A stretch of 64,000 bases of DNA from Foetidibacter luteolus (GTDB lineage: Bacteria; Bacteroidota; Bacteroidia; Chitinophagales; Chitinophagaceae). Below the pieces are notes generated by a model. It saw only the letters and a program-made list of their open reading frames with translations, made no database searches and was not told the origin of the DNA. A program made the translations under genes and the position numbers. The stretch covers positions 248,001 to 312,000 of the forward strand of contig NZ_VVIP01000035.1 of NCBI RefSeq assembly GCF_009650435.1, in the 5' to 3' direction. Positions 42,217 through 51,445 of the stretch are shown here, piece by piece; within the stretch, counting starts at the first letter, position 1; each line of letters starts with the position of its first letter.

Positions 42217-44937
42217 TGTAACCACCTCATCCAGGTTAAGCATCGCATTGGCAACCACTATCAGCGCTGCTGTTTCGGCAGACGCATGTTCGTTCATACC
42301 GCCATTTATTTCGCATACTTCTTTGGGGTTATTTTTAAACTTAACCAACGCTTCATTGTACAGCCTTACCAATGCCTGCAATTTGCCCGGCGCAATGGGT
42401 TTGTACAACATCAGCTCATATCCTTTTGCTATTTGTTGCTGTACACTGTTGCCCGTTTCTTTTTGCATGCGCAAAGCAAAGTGGCGGGCCATATCCACAT
42501 AAGCTGAGTCATTAAGGGTTACCAGCGCCTGCAACGGCGTATTGGTGCGTATGCGGCGCGGGGTGCATACTTCACGGGAAGCGCCATCGAATGTGATCAT
42601 GGAAGGATATGGCGCCGTGCGTTTCCAGTATGTGTAAACCGCCCTGCGGTACTGTCCGCCATTTTGATTCATGTTCCACTGTGCGCCATTATAAGGCGAT
42701 TGCCAGATGCCTTTTGGCTGAAACGGAAACACGCTGGGGCCGTACATTTGCTGGTTTAAAACATTGCTGAAGCACAAAGCCTGGTCGCGTACCTGCTCCG
42801 CATTAAGCCTTACACGCGGGCCTCTTGCATACAGTTTGTTGAATATGTCTTTTTCCTTCAACTCTTCCGTAACCTTTGAATCCTGCCGGTAAGTGCTGCT
42901 CATTACAATGGTCTTCAGCAGCTTTTTAATGCTCCATTGGTAATCAGTCATTAATTTATACGAAAGATAATCCAGCAATTCCCTGTGCGTGGGTGTAATG
43001 CCCTGGGTGCCCATGTCTTCCAGCGTTTCTGCAATTCCCTGCCCAAACAACTGTTCCCAAACTCGGTTTACCATGGTTCTTGCCACCAGCGGGTTTTGTT
43101 TGCTGGTTAGCCACATGGCAAGGCCCATTCTGTTAGCGGGTGCGTTTTTAGGCATGGCATAGGCCAGAGAGTTTGGTACGGACGGCTTTACCTCTTTGCC
43201 TTTTACCAGCCAGTTGCCACGTTCAAAAACATAAGAAGCCCGGTGCATATCATCAGGGTTTTCCATCATTACCGGCGTACTTTCTGTATTTAAGGTAAGC
43301 AGTTTCCAGAAAAGCTTTTGATATGCGGCATAATCCCTGGCCCTTTCGCCCGGAAAAGATTTAGCAAAATGCAACCAGTCAAACATAAGCCCGCTTTGTT
43401 CAGGCCCAAGGGATGGGTTTGCATAAGTGATGTAAATATCATGAACCCCTTGCTGCACAGGAAAGCTCACCTTTGCAATTTGCCAGCCGTTGGCAGGCGC
43501 GGCGGGCACAGTGGCAATTACTTTGCCGCCAAGGCTATCCAGGTGCAGCTTCCAGCTACCTCCTTTTGCCCAGGCACTGTAACGGTAAATAAGTTGATTG
43601 GCCTGTTGCAGGTTAACCTGTTTTAACCTGGCAGAACCATTGTTGCGGTAGGCCAGCCATTTGGTATCGCTCAACTCGCTGTTAATGAATTTATCAGCGG
43701 TTAAAGAATTGATGGCAGGTTGCCATGTTTTTACAAAACGGATGATAGCGGCTGCTTCGTTAGCACTGGTTTGTTGTTGCAGCCAGCCAGCAAGTTCGTT
43801 TAACTGCGCCTCTGAAGAATCTTTAAAGTTGCGGAGCAAGGGATAATCTCCATAGGTGTCTTCATCGCGGCTGTTGTTGAAGTAAGCCATAAACTGGTAA
43901 TACTCATCGTGCCTGAAAGGATCGTAAGGGTGGCTATGGCACTGTACACAGGAAAAAGTAGTACCCATCAAAGCTTCCCAGGTTGTATTAACCCTGTCTA
44001 TTACGGCCGCCGTTCTGAATTCTTCATTATCGGTTCCGCCCTCATCATTGGTCATGGTATTGCGGTGAAAAGCGGTAGCAATGTACTGGGCATCAGTTGG
44101 ATTTGGTAACAAATCGCCGGCTACCTGCTCTACCAGGAATTTATCGTAAGGCTTGTCTTCGTTAAAGGATTGTATCAGCCAGTCTCGGTAGCGCCAGATG
44201 TTGCGGCTGTCATCACGTTCATAGCCCTTGGTATCGGCATAACGGGCAAGGTCAAGCCAAAGAGAAGCCCAGCGCTCTCCATAATGTGGAGATGCCAGCA
44301 GTGAATCAACCAGTAATTCGTAGGCATTACCGTTATTGTTTTGCAGGTATTGCGCAGCCAGTGAACGGGAAGGCTGCATGCCGATTATATCCAGGCTTAC
44401 CCGCCGCAGCAGGCTGGCTTTATCTGCCCTGGCAGAGGGTTTTAGCTTTTCTTCCTTCAACCTGGCAAGGATAAAATTATCAACCTCACTAATGATGAAC
44501 GTATCTGACAATTGTGGCACTTCAACAGGCTTTAGCGGAACATAAGCCCAATGCTCGCCCCAGTTGGCACCCTGCTTAACCCATTTGGTAAGTATGTCAA
44601 TTTCTTCCTGATCAAGCGGCTCATGCTGGTAAGGCATACGCTCTTCGGGGTCTTTCAGGGTAAGGCGGCGTATCATTTCACTTTCCCCCGGTTTGCCGGG
44701 AACGATGGCCGGTTTACCGGATTCTGTTTTGGCCAGGGCTTCTTCACGGAACAACAGGCTGAAGCCGGCTTTTGCTTTTACACCCCCATGGCAGGAGATA
44801 CATTTCTTATTGAGGATGGGTTTAACCTGCGTGCTGAAATCTACCGGCTGCTGATGGGTGGCAAATACAAAAACGGCTAATCCTGATAAAAGGATGGCGG
44901 TAACCCAAATGATTTTATAACGCAAGATCGTTAGCAT
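42208..44937 (-). CDS. PSD1-type planctomycete cytochrome protein (DUF1549/DUF1553), copy 2
   Basis: A 909-residue exported, membrane-anchored protein (one N-terminal helix, residues 8-26). PSCyt1 haem site CISCH is at 46-50, with GFSLLFREEALAKTESGKPAIVPG and MPYQHEPLDQEEIDILTKWV. DUF1549 follows with RRVSLDIIGMQPS, SPHYGERWASLWLDLARYADTKGYERD and DEGGTDNEEFR, and contains a second haem motif CVQCH at 330-334. A galactose-binding-like middle (about 440-530) precedes DUF1553 (NPLVARTMVNRVWEQLFGQGI, DYLSYKLM, RLNAEQVRDQALCFS, LQALVTLNDSAYVDMARHFA). Function unknown; proposed in polymer breakdown or redox chemistry. It is a close paralogue of the next gene upstream. Confidence 0.88.
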   Translation of the reverse strand: MLTILRYKIIWVTAILLSGLAVFVFATHQQPVDFSTQVKPILNKKCISCHGGVKAKAGFSLLFREEALAKTESGKPAIVPGKPGESEMIRRLTLKDPEERMPYQHEPLDQEEIDILTKWVKQGANWGEHWAYVPLKPVEVPQLSDTFIISEVDNFILARLKEEKLKPSARADKASLLRRVSLDIIGMQPSRSLAAQYLQNNNGNAYELLVDSLLASPHYGERWASLWLDLARYADTKGYERDDSRNIWRYRDWLIQSFNEDKPYDKFLVEQVAGDLLPNPTDAQYIATAFHRNTMTNDEGGTDNEEFRTAAVIDRVNTTWEALMGTTFSCVQCHSHPYDPFRHDEYYQFMAYFNNSRDEDTYGDYPLLRNFKDSSEAQLNELAGWLQQQTSANEAAAIIRFVKTWQPAINSLTADKFINSELSDTKWLAYRNNGSARLKQVNLQQANQLIYRYSAWAKGGSWKLHLDSLGGKVIATVPAAPANGWQIAKVSFPVQQGVHDIYITYANPSLGPEQSGLMFDWLHFAKSFPGERARDYAAYQKLFWKLLTLNTESTPVMMENPDDMHRASYVFERGNWLVKGKEVKPSVPNSLAYAMPKNAPANRMGLAMWLTSKQNPLVARTMVNRVWEQLFGQGIAETLEDMGTQGITPTHRELLDYLSYKLMTDYQWSIKKLLKTIVMSSTYRQDSKVTEELKEKDIFNKLYARGPRVRLNAEQVRDQALCFSNVLNQQMYGPSVFPFQPKGIWQSPYNGAQWNMNQNGGQYRRAVYTYWKRTAPYPSMITFDGASREVCTPRRIRTNTPLQALVTLNDSAYVDMARHFALRMQKETGNSVQQQIAKGYELMLYKPIAPGKLQALVRLYNEALVKFKNNPKEVCEINGGMNEHASAETAALIVVANAMLNLDEVVTKG

Positions 44938-45084
44938 ACTACAAACCGGTGTTTCTACTCTTAAAAGCGGGAAGGTTAAAAATAGCCATTATATTCCTTT
45001 TATGGTGAATGGTGAATAGTGAATGGTGAATAATGTTGCTTTCAAGCTGACAGCATTTGGGCTAACCACCCTACAAATGGCCTT

Positions 45085-45185
45085 AACTACCCGGGGCTGA
45101 AAAGCTGCCCAATGTACCGGACGATGAAAGTAGTGCGACGCAATCCCGAAGTTTCGGGACCATGAAATACTTCTGCCCGTCACCA
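45085..45185. repeat. dispersed TTGCGTCGCAA repeat with adjacent small hairpin
   Basis: GTGCGACGCAA at 45133-45143 is the core. Left flank CCCGGGGCTGAAAAGCTGCC and CGGACGATGAAAG are as in other copies. Directly after the core a perfect hairpin TCCCGAA-GT-TTCGGGA (45144-45159) follows before CCATGAAATAC. The remainder of the 330-base gap, about 45000-45040, carries GTGAATGGTGAATAGTGAAT-type sequence. Confidence 0.75.
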
Positions 45186-45267
45186 AAAAATGCTTAATAC
45201 CTACGGCACTGCTTTTGACAAGCAGGGGCTGACAGCCTTAAAAAAAAGCATTGATCCACCACTTACT

Positions 45268-48003
45268 TTACCCTTTTGTAACCACTTCATCCAGGTTAAG
45301 CATGGCATTGGCCACTACAATCAATGCCGCTGTTTCCGGCGTTGCATACTCGTTCATGCCGCCATTGATTGCACAAACCTGCTCTTTGTTTTTCCTGAAC
45401 TTTACCAACGCCTCGTTATACAATTTTAGCAGCGATTGCAGCTTGGCAGGCGCAATGGGTTTATACAACATTAATTCATACCCTTTTGCTATTTGCTGCT
45501 GAACACTTTTACCGCCTTCTTTTTGCAGGTGATAAGCAAAAAGCCTTGACATATCCACATACGCGGAATCGTTTAAAGTAACCAATGCCTGCAGTGGCGT
45601 GTTGGTACGCACACGGCGTGCAGTGCATACCTCACGGGAGGCACCATCGAACGTTAGCATGGATGGATATGGCGCAGTGCGCTTCCAGTACGTGTAAACA
45701 GCACGACGATATTGCTGCCCGTTTTTATTCATTTCCCAATCGGCGCCATTGTAAGGCGATAGCCAGAGCCCTTTTGGCTGAAACGGGAATACACTTGGGC
45801 CATACATATCCTTATTAATGCTGCTGCTGAAACACAGTGCCTGATCGCGGACCTGCTCCGCACTTAACCTTACCCGCGGCCCTCTTGCATAGAGCTTGTT
45901 GAAAAGATCTTTTTCTTTTAGTTCCTCGGTAACTTTTGAGTCCTGGCGGTAAGTGGCACTCATCACCATTTCTTTCAGCAGGCGCTTAATGCTCCACTGG
46001 TAACCGTTCATAAACTGGAAAGAAAGGTAATTAAGCAACTCCAGGTGCGTAGGCGAAATGCCCTGCGTGCCAAGGTCTTCCAGGGTTTCTGCTATGCCGG
46101 CGCCAAACAACTGCTCCCACAACCTGTTTACCATGGTTCTGGCTACGAGCGGGTTTTGTTTGCTGGTTAGCCACATAGCCAGGCCCAATCTGTTTTTGGG
46201 AGCCTTCTTTGGCATTGCATAGTTTAGAGCAGCGGGTACGGCAGGTTGCACCATGTCGCCTTTTACCAACCAGTTGCCCCTTTCAAAAACATGTGTTTCC
46301 CGCTGGCGGTCGGCGGGGTTATCTACCATGATGGGTGTGGTGGAAATATCTTTTGCATCCAGCAAATCCTGGTACTGCGTATAAGCGGTTTCATAACCAG
46401 TTTTGCACTGCCCCGGAAATTTTTGCGTGAAGTAAAACCACTCGAACGTAACGCCGGTTTCTTCCATTGACTTCATAGCCGGGTTAATGTAACTGAAATA
46501 TAAATGATGGATGCCGGGGGGCGGCTCTATACTGAATGAAGCAAACTGCCATTTGTATTTAGTGTTATTTACCGGGAAGGTTTTTAATACCTGGCCATTC
46601 AGGCTGTCAAGTGTAATCTTACAAAGGCCGCTTTTTTCCGCAGTATAGCGCACCACCAGGTAATCTTTACCATCCAATGCCACTGACGGCAACCTGCAAC
46701 TGCCGTTTTTTCTGAGTGCCGCATACCAACTGCTTACCTGTGCCCCGTTGATAAAACTATCGCATTGCAAAGAGTTAATGGTAGGCTGCCAGGTTTTAAG
46801 AAAAGTATACACTTCATCAGCCTTTTGTTGCGATACATTTTTTGCAAGCCAGCCGGTTAACTGCATTAGCTTAAGGCTGTCGCCGGATTTGTACTGCCGC
46901 AGCAGGGGATAGTCTTCGTAAGTATCTTCGTCACGTGAGTTGTTGAAGTAGGCCAGGAACTTGTAATATTCCTCATGACGGAAAGGATCGTAAGGATGGC
47001 TGTGGCATTGCACACAGGCGAAAGTAGTACCCATCAAGGCCTCCCATGTGGTATTTACGCGGTCCAATACAGCCGCCGTTCTAAACTCTTCATTATCTGT
47101 TCCGCCTTCGTCGTTCGTCATGGTATTGCGGTGAAAAGCGGTAGCAATGTATTGGGCGTCTGTGGGGTTGGGCAGCAAGTCTCCCGCAAGTTGTTCTGTT
47201 AAAAATTTATCGTAGGGCTTGTCTTCGTTAAATGCTTTTATCAGCCAATCGCGGTAGCGCCAGGTAACACGCCCGCCATCGGCTTCGTAACCCTTTGTAT
47301 CGGCATAACGGGCAAGGTCCATCCACAGGGAGGCCCAGCGTTCCCCAAAATGCGGAGAAGCCAGGAGGGAGTCCACCAACATTTCATAAGCGTTAGTATT
47401 GCTATTACCCAGGTATTGCGATGCCAGCGAAGGCGAGGGTTGCATGCCAATCAAATCCAGGCTTACCCGGCGCAACAGTGTGGGTTTATCAGCTTCGGCA
47501 GAGGGTTGCAGTTTTTCTTCTTCCAGTTTGGCGAGGATAAAATTATCTACACTGTTCTTTACAAATGCGCTGTTTACTGCAGGTACTTCAACAGGCTTTA
47601 ACGGCACGTAAGCCCAATGTTCGCCCCACTGCGCCCCTTGTTTTATCCATTTGGTGAGTATGTCAATTTCTTCGCCGCTTAAGGGTTCATGCTGGTAAGG
47701 CATCCGTTCTTCGGGATCTTTTAGGGAAAGCCTGCGTATCATTTCGCTTTCGCCAGGGTTACCGGGAATGATGGCGGGTTTTCCTGATTCTGTTTTGGCC
47801 AGGGCTTCCTCTCTAAACAACAGGCTAAAGCCAGCTTTTGCCTTAACGCCGCCATGGCAGGTGATGCATTTTTTGTTGAGTATTGGTTTAACCTGTGTAC
47901 TGTAATCAATCTGCTCATCATGCGTAGCAAGAAGAAACAGGCCAAGCAGCACCGCAAGCCCAAGACCTATCCATACCATCTTATTGTTAAAAACTTTACG
48001 CAT
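45268..48003 (-). CDS. PSD1-type planctomycete cytochrome protein (DUF1549/DUF1553), copy 1
   Basis: A 911-residue protein from the ATG at 48003 (MRKVFNNKMVWIG), with one N-terminal membrane helix and the same plan as the neighbour: haem motif CITCH near residue 47, second haem motif CVQCH near 331 (TTFACVQCHSHPYDPFRHEEYY), DUF1549 and DUF1553. The two proteins are nearly the same over DUF1549 and DUF1553 but clearly different in the middle module (about 430-530: here WYAALRKNGSCRLPSVALDGKDYLVVRYTAEKSG), which may decide the binding partner. Both end EVVTKG. A tandem duplication is the simplest origin. It would be first in the minus-strand module. Confidence 0.88.
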   Translation of the reverse strand: MRKVFNNKMVWIGLGLAVLLGLFLLATHDEQIDYSTQVKPILNKKCITCHGGVKAKAGFSLLFREEALAKTESGKPAIIPGNPGESEMIRRLSLKDPEERMPYQHEPLSGEEIDILTKWIKQGAQWGEHWAYVPLKPVEVPAVNSAFVKNSVDNFILAKLEEEKLQPSAEADKPTLLRRVSLDLIGMQPSPSLASQYLGNSNTNAYEMLVDSLLASPHFGERWASLWMDLARYADTKGYEADGGRVTWRYRDWLIKAFNEDKPYDKFLTEQLAGDLLPNPTDAQYIATAFHRNTMTNDEGGTDNEEFRTAAVLDRVNTTWEALMGTTFACVQCHSHPYDPFRHEEYYKFLAYFNNSRDEDTYEDYPLLRQYKSGDSLKLMQLTGWLAKNVSQQKADEVYTFLKTWQPTINSLQCDSFINGAQVSSWYAALRKNGSCRLPSVALDGKDYLVVRYTAEKSGLCKITLDSLNGQVLKTFPVNNTKYKWQFASFSIEPPPGIHHLYFSYINPAMKSMEETGVTFEWFYFTQKFPGQCKTGYETAYTQYQDLLDAKDISTTPIMVDNPADRQRETHVFERGNWLVKGDMVQPAVPAALNYAMPKKAPKNRLGLAMWLTSKQNPLVARTMVNRLWEQLFGAGIAETLEDLGTQGISPTHLELLNYLSFQFMNGYQWSIKRLLKEMVMSATYRQDSKVTEELKEKDLFNKLYARGPRVRLSAEQVRDQALCFSSSINKDMYGPSVFPFQPKGLWLSPYNGADWEMNKNGQQYRRAVYTYWKRTAPYPSMLTFDGASREVCTARRVRTNTPLQALVTLNDSAYVDMSRLFAYHLQKEGGKSVQQQIAKGYELMLYKPIAPAKLQSLLKLYNEALVKFRKNKEQVCAINGGMNEYATPETAALIVVANAMLNLDEVVTKG

Positions 48004-48131
48004 GAGTTGCAATCGTATTAAATAAAGTTACAAAAACACGATAGAACACGGATGAGACGGATGAAGGATGGCAAATTGTATCAGCCGGACTTACATTCGA
48101 CAAAGAATATGTATTTTTAAAAAAAGATTTT

Positions 48132-48347
48132 ATGGAGATTCTAATAGATGTTGATGAAATAGGCGACGCTTCAAAAAGAGAATGGTTGCTGCAAACATTG
48201 AAGCTAATGGGTATAGAATTCCAAACCAGTGAACAACGCCAATCTATTGATGAGTATAATAAAGAGCTGGAAGAAGGCGATGCAGAAATTGAGAGGGGTG
48301 AATTTATTTTGGCCGAAGACTTAAAGAAAGAAATACATTCATGGTAG
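48132..48347 (+). CDS. small antitoxin-like protein of a toxin-antitoxin pair
   Basis: A 71-residue acidic protein (MEILIDVDEIGDASKREWLLQTLKLMGIEF...YNKELEEGDAEIERGEFILAEDLKKEIHSW). The C-terminal part resembles the ends of ParE/RelE-partner antitoxins, which wrap the toxin; the N-terminal part would bind DNA or mediate dimerisation. It overlaps the downstream toxin-like gene by 7 bases, the usual antitoxin-first order. TATTTTTA at about 48110 is close to a Bacteroidetes -7 box. It lies alone on the plus strand between two minus-strand modules. Confidence 0.7.
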   Translation: MEILIDVDEIGDASKREWLLQTLKLMGIEFQTSEQRQSIDEYNKELEEGDAEIERGEFILAEDLKKEIHSW

Positions 48348-48631
48348 TAACCTGGAGCAAAAAAGCGCAATTTGAGTTGCGAAAAGCCTACGACTATATC
48401 TTCCAGGACTCTCCTAAAAACGCCCTTAAAGTAACTACTGAAATTGTTAATACTACCCTTGAACTGCCGAAACACCCTGAAAAATTTCCTCCTGATAAGT
48501 ACAAAAAGAGCAATGATGGAAGCTGGAGAGCTTTTGAGCAATACCATTACAGGATATCTTACCGCATCGTAAAAGATCAGATACGCATTGTTCGTATGCG
48601 CCACACAAGCAGGTCTCCTTTGAAATACTGA
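48341..48631 (+). CDS. RelE/ParE-family toxin
   Basis: A 96-residue basic protein with the RelE/ParE fold: VVTWSKKAQFELRKAYDYIFQDSPKNALKVTTEIVNTTLELPKHPEKFPPDKYKKSNDGSWRAFEQYHYRISYRIVKDQIRIVRMRHTSRSP. The pattern of a helical hairpin followed by the sheet Y.YRI.Y.I....I.I.....T is usual for the family, which targets ribosome-bound mRNA (RelE) or gyrase (ParE). Which applies cannot be read here. It overlaps the antitoxin by 7 bases. Confidence 0.82.
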   Translation: MVVTWSKKAQFELRKAYDYIFQDSPKNALKVTTEIVNTTLELPKHPEKFPPDKYKKSNDGSWRAFEQYHYRISYRIVKDQIRIVRMRHTSRSPLKY

Positions 48632-48667
48632 TAAAGTCATTTTAGCTGTTTATTTTATACTTCCACC

Positions 48668-50857
48668 TCATTCCACCACAAACCATGTATAACTTTCCGG
48701 CGCTATTGCAAAAGTTAACTCAACTTCATAATTACGGGTTAGATTGTATTTTTTAGATGCCCCTTCTTTTTCCCTGATGCTTGCAACCGCAGTTAAACCC
48801 GTGTAGTAAAGCGGTAATTTGATGGTCCTGGTAATTTGTTGTTTCAGCGGGTTATAGAGCATCAGTAACCCTTTTGTTTTTAGTTGAGGGTTTACATGCA
48901 ATACTCCATCCCAGTCGCGGCCATCTGCACGGCGCAGGTGAATGATATCCGAGTTAAGGATATGCCTGTATTTTTTGTACCAGCTAACCGTTTTGCTAAC
49001 CGTTTGGCGTGTGGCTTCGGTATCATATAATCTCGGGCCACGGTAACAGGCCTGCACCCCGGCGCCGTAATATTGAACCATCAATTGCTCATAGTCCTGC
49101 AGGTGTTCGCTCAGCGGCTCCAGTACCGCTTCCGGGCCGCCCCCCTGGTACCTGGTAAGCGGCACAAAGCCCCAACTCATAGCAGGTGTTTTTTCCCACA
49201 AGCCATCATAGATATTCTGGCGGTTTAAAATCTTCTGGTTCTCCCTGGGCAAAGAAAAATTTACCTCCCGGTAGCCAATGGCTATTTTATTCGTGCCATC
49301 TAAAAAATACCAGTCTGGTGCATTTACATACACCCCGTTTTCGTTGCACCAGTGGTACAGGCTTTTTTGCAACTCCATCTGCCTCCACTGGCTGTCATCC
49401 AGGTTTTTATGGCCGGGGTGTTTGGTTGAGGCGCAAACATCGCCGGGGTAAGGGCCATCATTTTCAAAAATGTCAAAGCCCGTATTGCGCATAAAATGTT
49501 TCAGTTTTTCCAGGTATGCCAAACCCCAATTGCTGCCCATACAGGGTGCATAGCCAAAAAAAGCAGCCGCATCCGGTTTGCCGGTAACAGGGTCAATCAC
49601 ATCGTCTTCATCACTTATCCTTCTTGAGCTAAACAAAGAATAGCCACCAATCAAAATGTTTTTACTATGCGCATAAGCTGCCAGCTTTTTCCATTTTTCA
49701 ACATTGGCACCGCTGCTGTCTTCCATGTTGCAATGGCTGCCAAAGCTTAAAATCAAAGCTTCATAGCCGGTTGCGGCACATTGGTCAATTGCATGAATAA
49801 CCTCTTCATCATTTTTACTAACCAGGTGCATGAATATGGGGTTTTCCGTTGTCCATGGCGCCACAGTGCGGTACATTTTGCGAATGGCCAGCCCACGCCT
49901 TTCCCGGTCGTAACTGTCCATCAGTAACTCATGCGTTCTTACAGATTTAAACGTTTCTCCCGGCTTTAGTTCAACAGCGGTTACTTTTTCCGGATACACT
50001 TCCAGCAGGCAGGGCGTTTGGTAATTGTAATTTACCTGGGATGTATAAACGCTGTCGGTTTTCCAATGTGTGGTTTGGTCGCTGATATCGTATCGCATGG
50101 CATTGTTGAAGGCATAATTGGTTTCCACATAAATGCCATGCTGTTTTTTCATTTGTTCAGGTGTGCCCACTACAGCGCTTTCTTCTTCTACCAGGGCCAG
50201 CATTTCGTTAACTATGTTGCCAACAGTTATGGTATTGGCAGATGTATTTTCTATACCTATCCATTTTACTACCAGCGGAATGCCATCATACAACTCGTAA
50301 TTCACACGTACCGTAACGCCTCTTAAAGCTGTTGATGCAAACAAGAAAGAAAGCAGCTTACCCGTAGGCTGTTTGTCACCCATGGCCCAGCTTTTACGCT
50401 TCCATTTCAGTAAAGGCTGAATATCCTTTACCTCATATTTTTGAAACTGAAAATCTTTATCGCCGGCAGTAAATTTATCCAACCACTCCGGTAACAGGTA
50501 GGCATGTTCAGACTGGCCGTAAAGCCCGCCAATATTGTAGTCCTTTCCATCAATGGTAATGCGGGCCTCCGGTTTTACTGAACGCAGCAATTGCTGGCCG
50601 TTGCTCATATTCTTATAGTCAACGCAGGCCACATTGGGACTTATGCGAAACGTTCTTTTTACAAGGCCATTAAACAAACTAATTTCTTTACCACCCGCAT
50701 CCTGGTACACCACGGCTTTTTCTGTTACGGGCGTAACAAGCCAGTCTTTTGCAAACAAAGTGGCAGGCTTATTCATTACAGGAAGCTGTTGGGCAATAAT
50801 GGTATGTGCAGACAATAAAAGTAAGGCAAGCAACAACTTGCGGGGGGCGCTTTTCAT
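48668..50857 (-). CDS. exported glycoside hydrolase of clan GH-D type (alpha-galactosidase-like)
   Basis: About 729 residues from the ATG at 50857 (MKSAPRKLLLALLLLSAHTIIAQ), a Sec signal peptide. An N-terminal beta-sandwich of about 290 residues (FNGLVKRTFRISPNVACVDYKNMSNGQQLLRS, RGVTVRVNYELYDGIPLVVKWIGIEN) precedes a TIM barrel (GYEALILSFGSHCNMED, ILIGGYSLF, MRNTGFDIFENDGPYPGDVCAST, GVYVNAPDWYFLDG). The FENDGPYPGD motif is a candidate for the catalytic nucleophile region of GH27/GH36-like enzymes. I cannot be certain of the family, so specificity is open. It heads three consecutive exported glycoside hydrolase genes. Confidence 0.6.
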   Translation of the reverse strand: MKSAPRKLLLALLLLSAHTIIAQQLPVMNKPATLFAKDWLVTPVTEKAVVYQDAGGKEISLFNGLVKRTFRISPNVACVDYKNMSNGQQLLRSVKPEARITIDGKDYNIGGLYGQSEHAYLLPEWLDKFTAGDKDFQFQKYEVKDIQPLLKWKRKSWAMGDKQPTGKLLSFLFASTALRGVTVRVNYELYDGIPLVVKWIGIENTSANTITVGNIVNEMLALVEEESAVVGTPEQMKKQHGIYVETNYAFNNAMRYDISDQTTHWKTDSVYTSQVNYNYQTPCLLEVYPEKVTAVELKPGETFKSVRTHELLMDSYDRERRGLAIRKMYRTVAPWTTENPIFMHLVSKNDEEVIHAIDQCAATGYEALILSFGSHCNMEDSSGANVEKWKKLAAYAHSKNILIGGYSLFSSRRISDEDDVIDPVTGKPDAAAFFGYAPCMGSNWGLAYLEKLKHFMRNTGFDIFENDGPYPGDVCASTKHPGHKNLDDSQWRQMELQKSLYHWCNENGVYVNAPDWYFLDGTNKIAIGYREVNFSLPRENQKILNRQNIYDGLWEKTPAMSWGFVPLTRYQGGGPEAVLEPLSEHLQDYEQLMVQYYGAGVQACYRGPRLYDTEATRQTVSKTVSWYKKYRHILNSDIIHLRRADGRDWDGVLHVNPQLKTKGLLMLYNPLKQQITRTIKLPLYYTGLTAVASIREKEGASKKYNLTRNYEVELTFAIAPESYTWFVVE

Positions 50858-50989
50858 GTAATTAGTTTCGTTAGAGAAAGGGAAAATACGACGTTTTGCC
50901 CCGCTATACTGTGCAATGTCTAAATCAAACGTTTGCGTAAAAATTCCAGCTATCCCTGGCACAGAATGACCCCCTGCCTTAGAGAAGTG

Positions 50990-51075
50990 TTTTATGAGCC
51001 CGGCTGAAGAGCAAGTATGAGGCTTTACTTGCGTCGCACTCTTCTGCGGTTGGATTCGCTATGGGGCATTGTGCA
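50990..51075. repeat. dispersed TTGCGTCGCA repeat, type B (short)
   Basis: TTGCGTCGCA at 51029-51038, preceded by ATGAGCCCGGCTG and followed by CTCTTCTGCGGTTGGATTCGC then GCATTGTGCAG, matching the long type B repeats at 4415 and 9885. First of several repeats in the 588-base gap. Confidence 0.7.
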
Positions 51076-51103
51076 GCAGGTTTTTGTTGTTCAGGGTTCC
51101 TTT

Positions 51104-51262
51104 GTTCAAGGTTCGATGTTTCCGTTACCCGGGTAAGCTTCCCGTCGGTATTCATTTTTCCTTGCTCGATATTAAATTACTTAGCCGTGAGTGGGGAATC
51201 GTGAGTGGGGCATTCCACTTCGCCCCTTGATTATTCAATATTCCTTGTTCCTTGTTCGATAT
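51104..51262. repeat. GTGAGTGG/AATTCCTTGTTC-type repeat, second locus
   Basis: Contains TCCTTGCTCGATATTAAATT, CGTGAGTGGGGAATCGTGAG and ATTCAATATTCCTTGTTC followed by CTTGTTCGATATTA, the same building blocks as the tandem array at 25838-26233. It lies in the gap between the GH-D-like and GH20 genes. Confidence 0.75.
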
Positions 51263-51289
51263 TATTTTGTTTCTTGGTGCGTGTCTCCA

Positions 51290-51410
51290 CGCACCCCAGC
51301 TATACCCGGGTCTGAAAAGATGCCCAATGAACCAACCGACGAACGGATTGCGACGCAATAGGCGATGCCATAGAAATATATCGCTGGTATCATAATCGTG
51401 AATGGTGAAT
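51290..51410. repeat. dispersed TTGCGTCGCAA repeat, full copy (reverse)
   Basis: Core TTGCGACGCAA at 51348-51358. Flanks read ACCCGGGTCTGAAAAG and GATGCCATAGAAATATATCG then CTGGTATCATAATCGTGAAT. Reverse-complemented it matches 56915-57022 and 61600-61715 over about 100 bases, so it is one of the best copies for defining the element. Confidence 0.85.
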
Positions 51411-51445
51411 TCTTCTTCCCCGGTGTGTGTCTTTACGCACCAGCG

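Noticed and set aside
47996..48640. 214-codon minus-strand frame
   Set aside because: Antisense to the toxin-antitoxin pair, whose overlapping small genes fit a known family.
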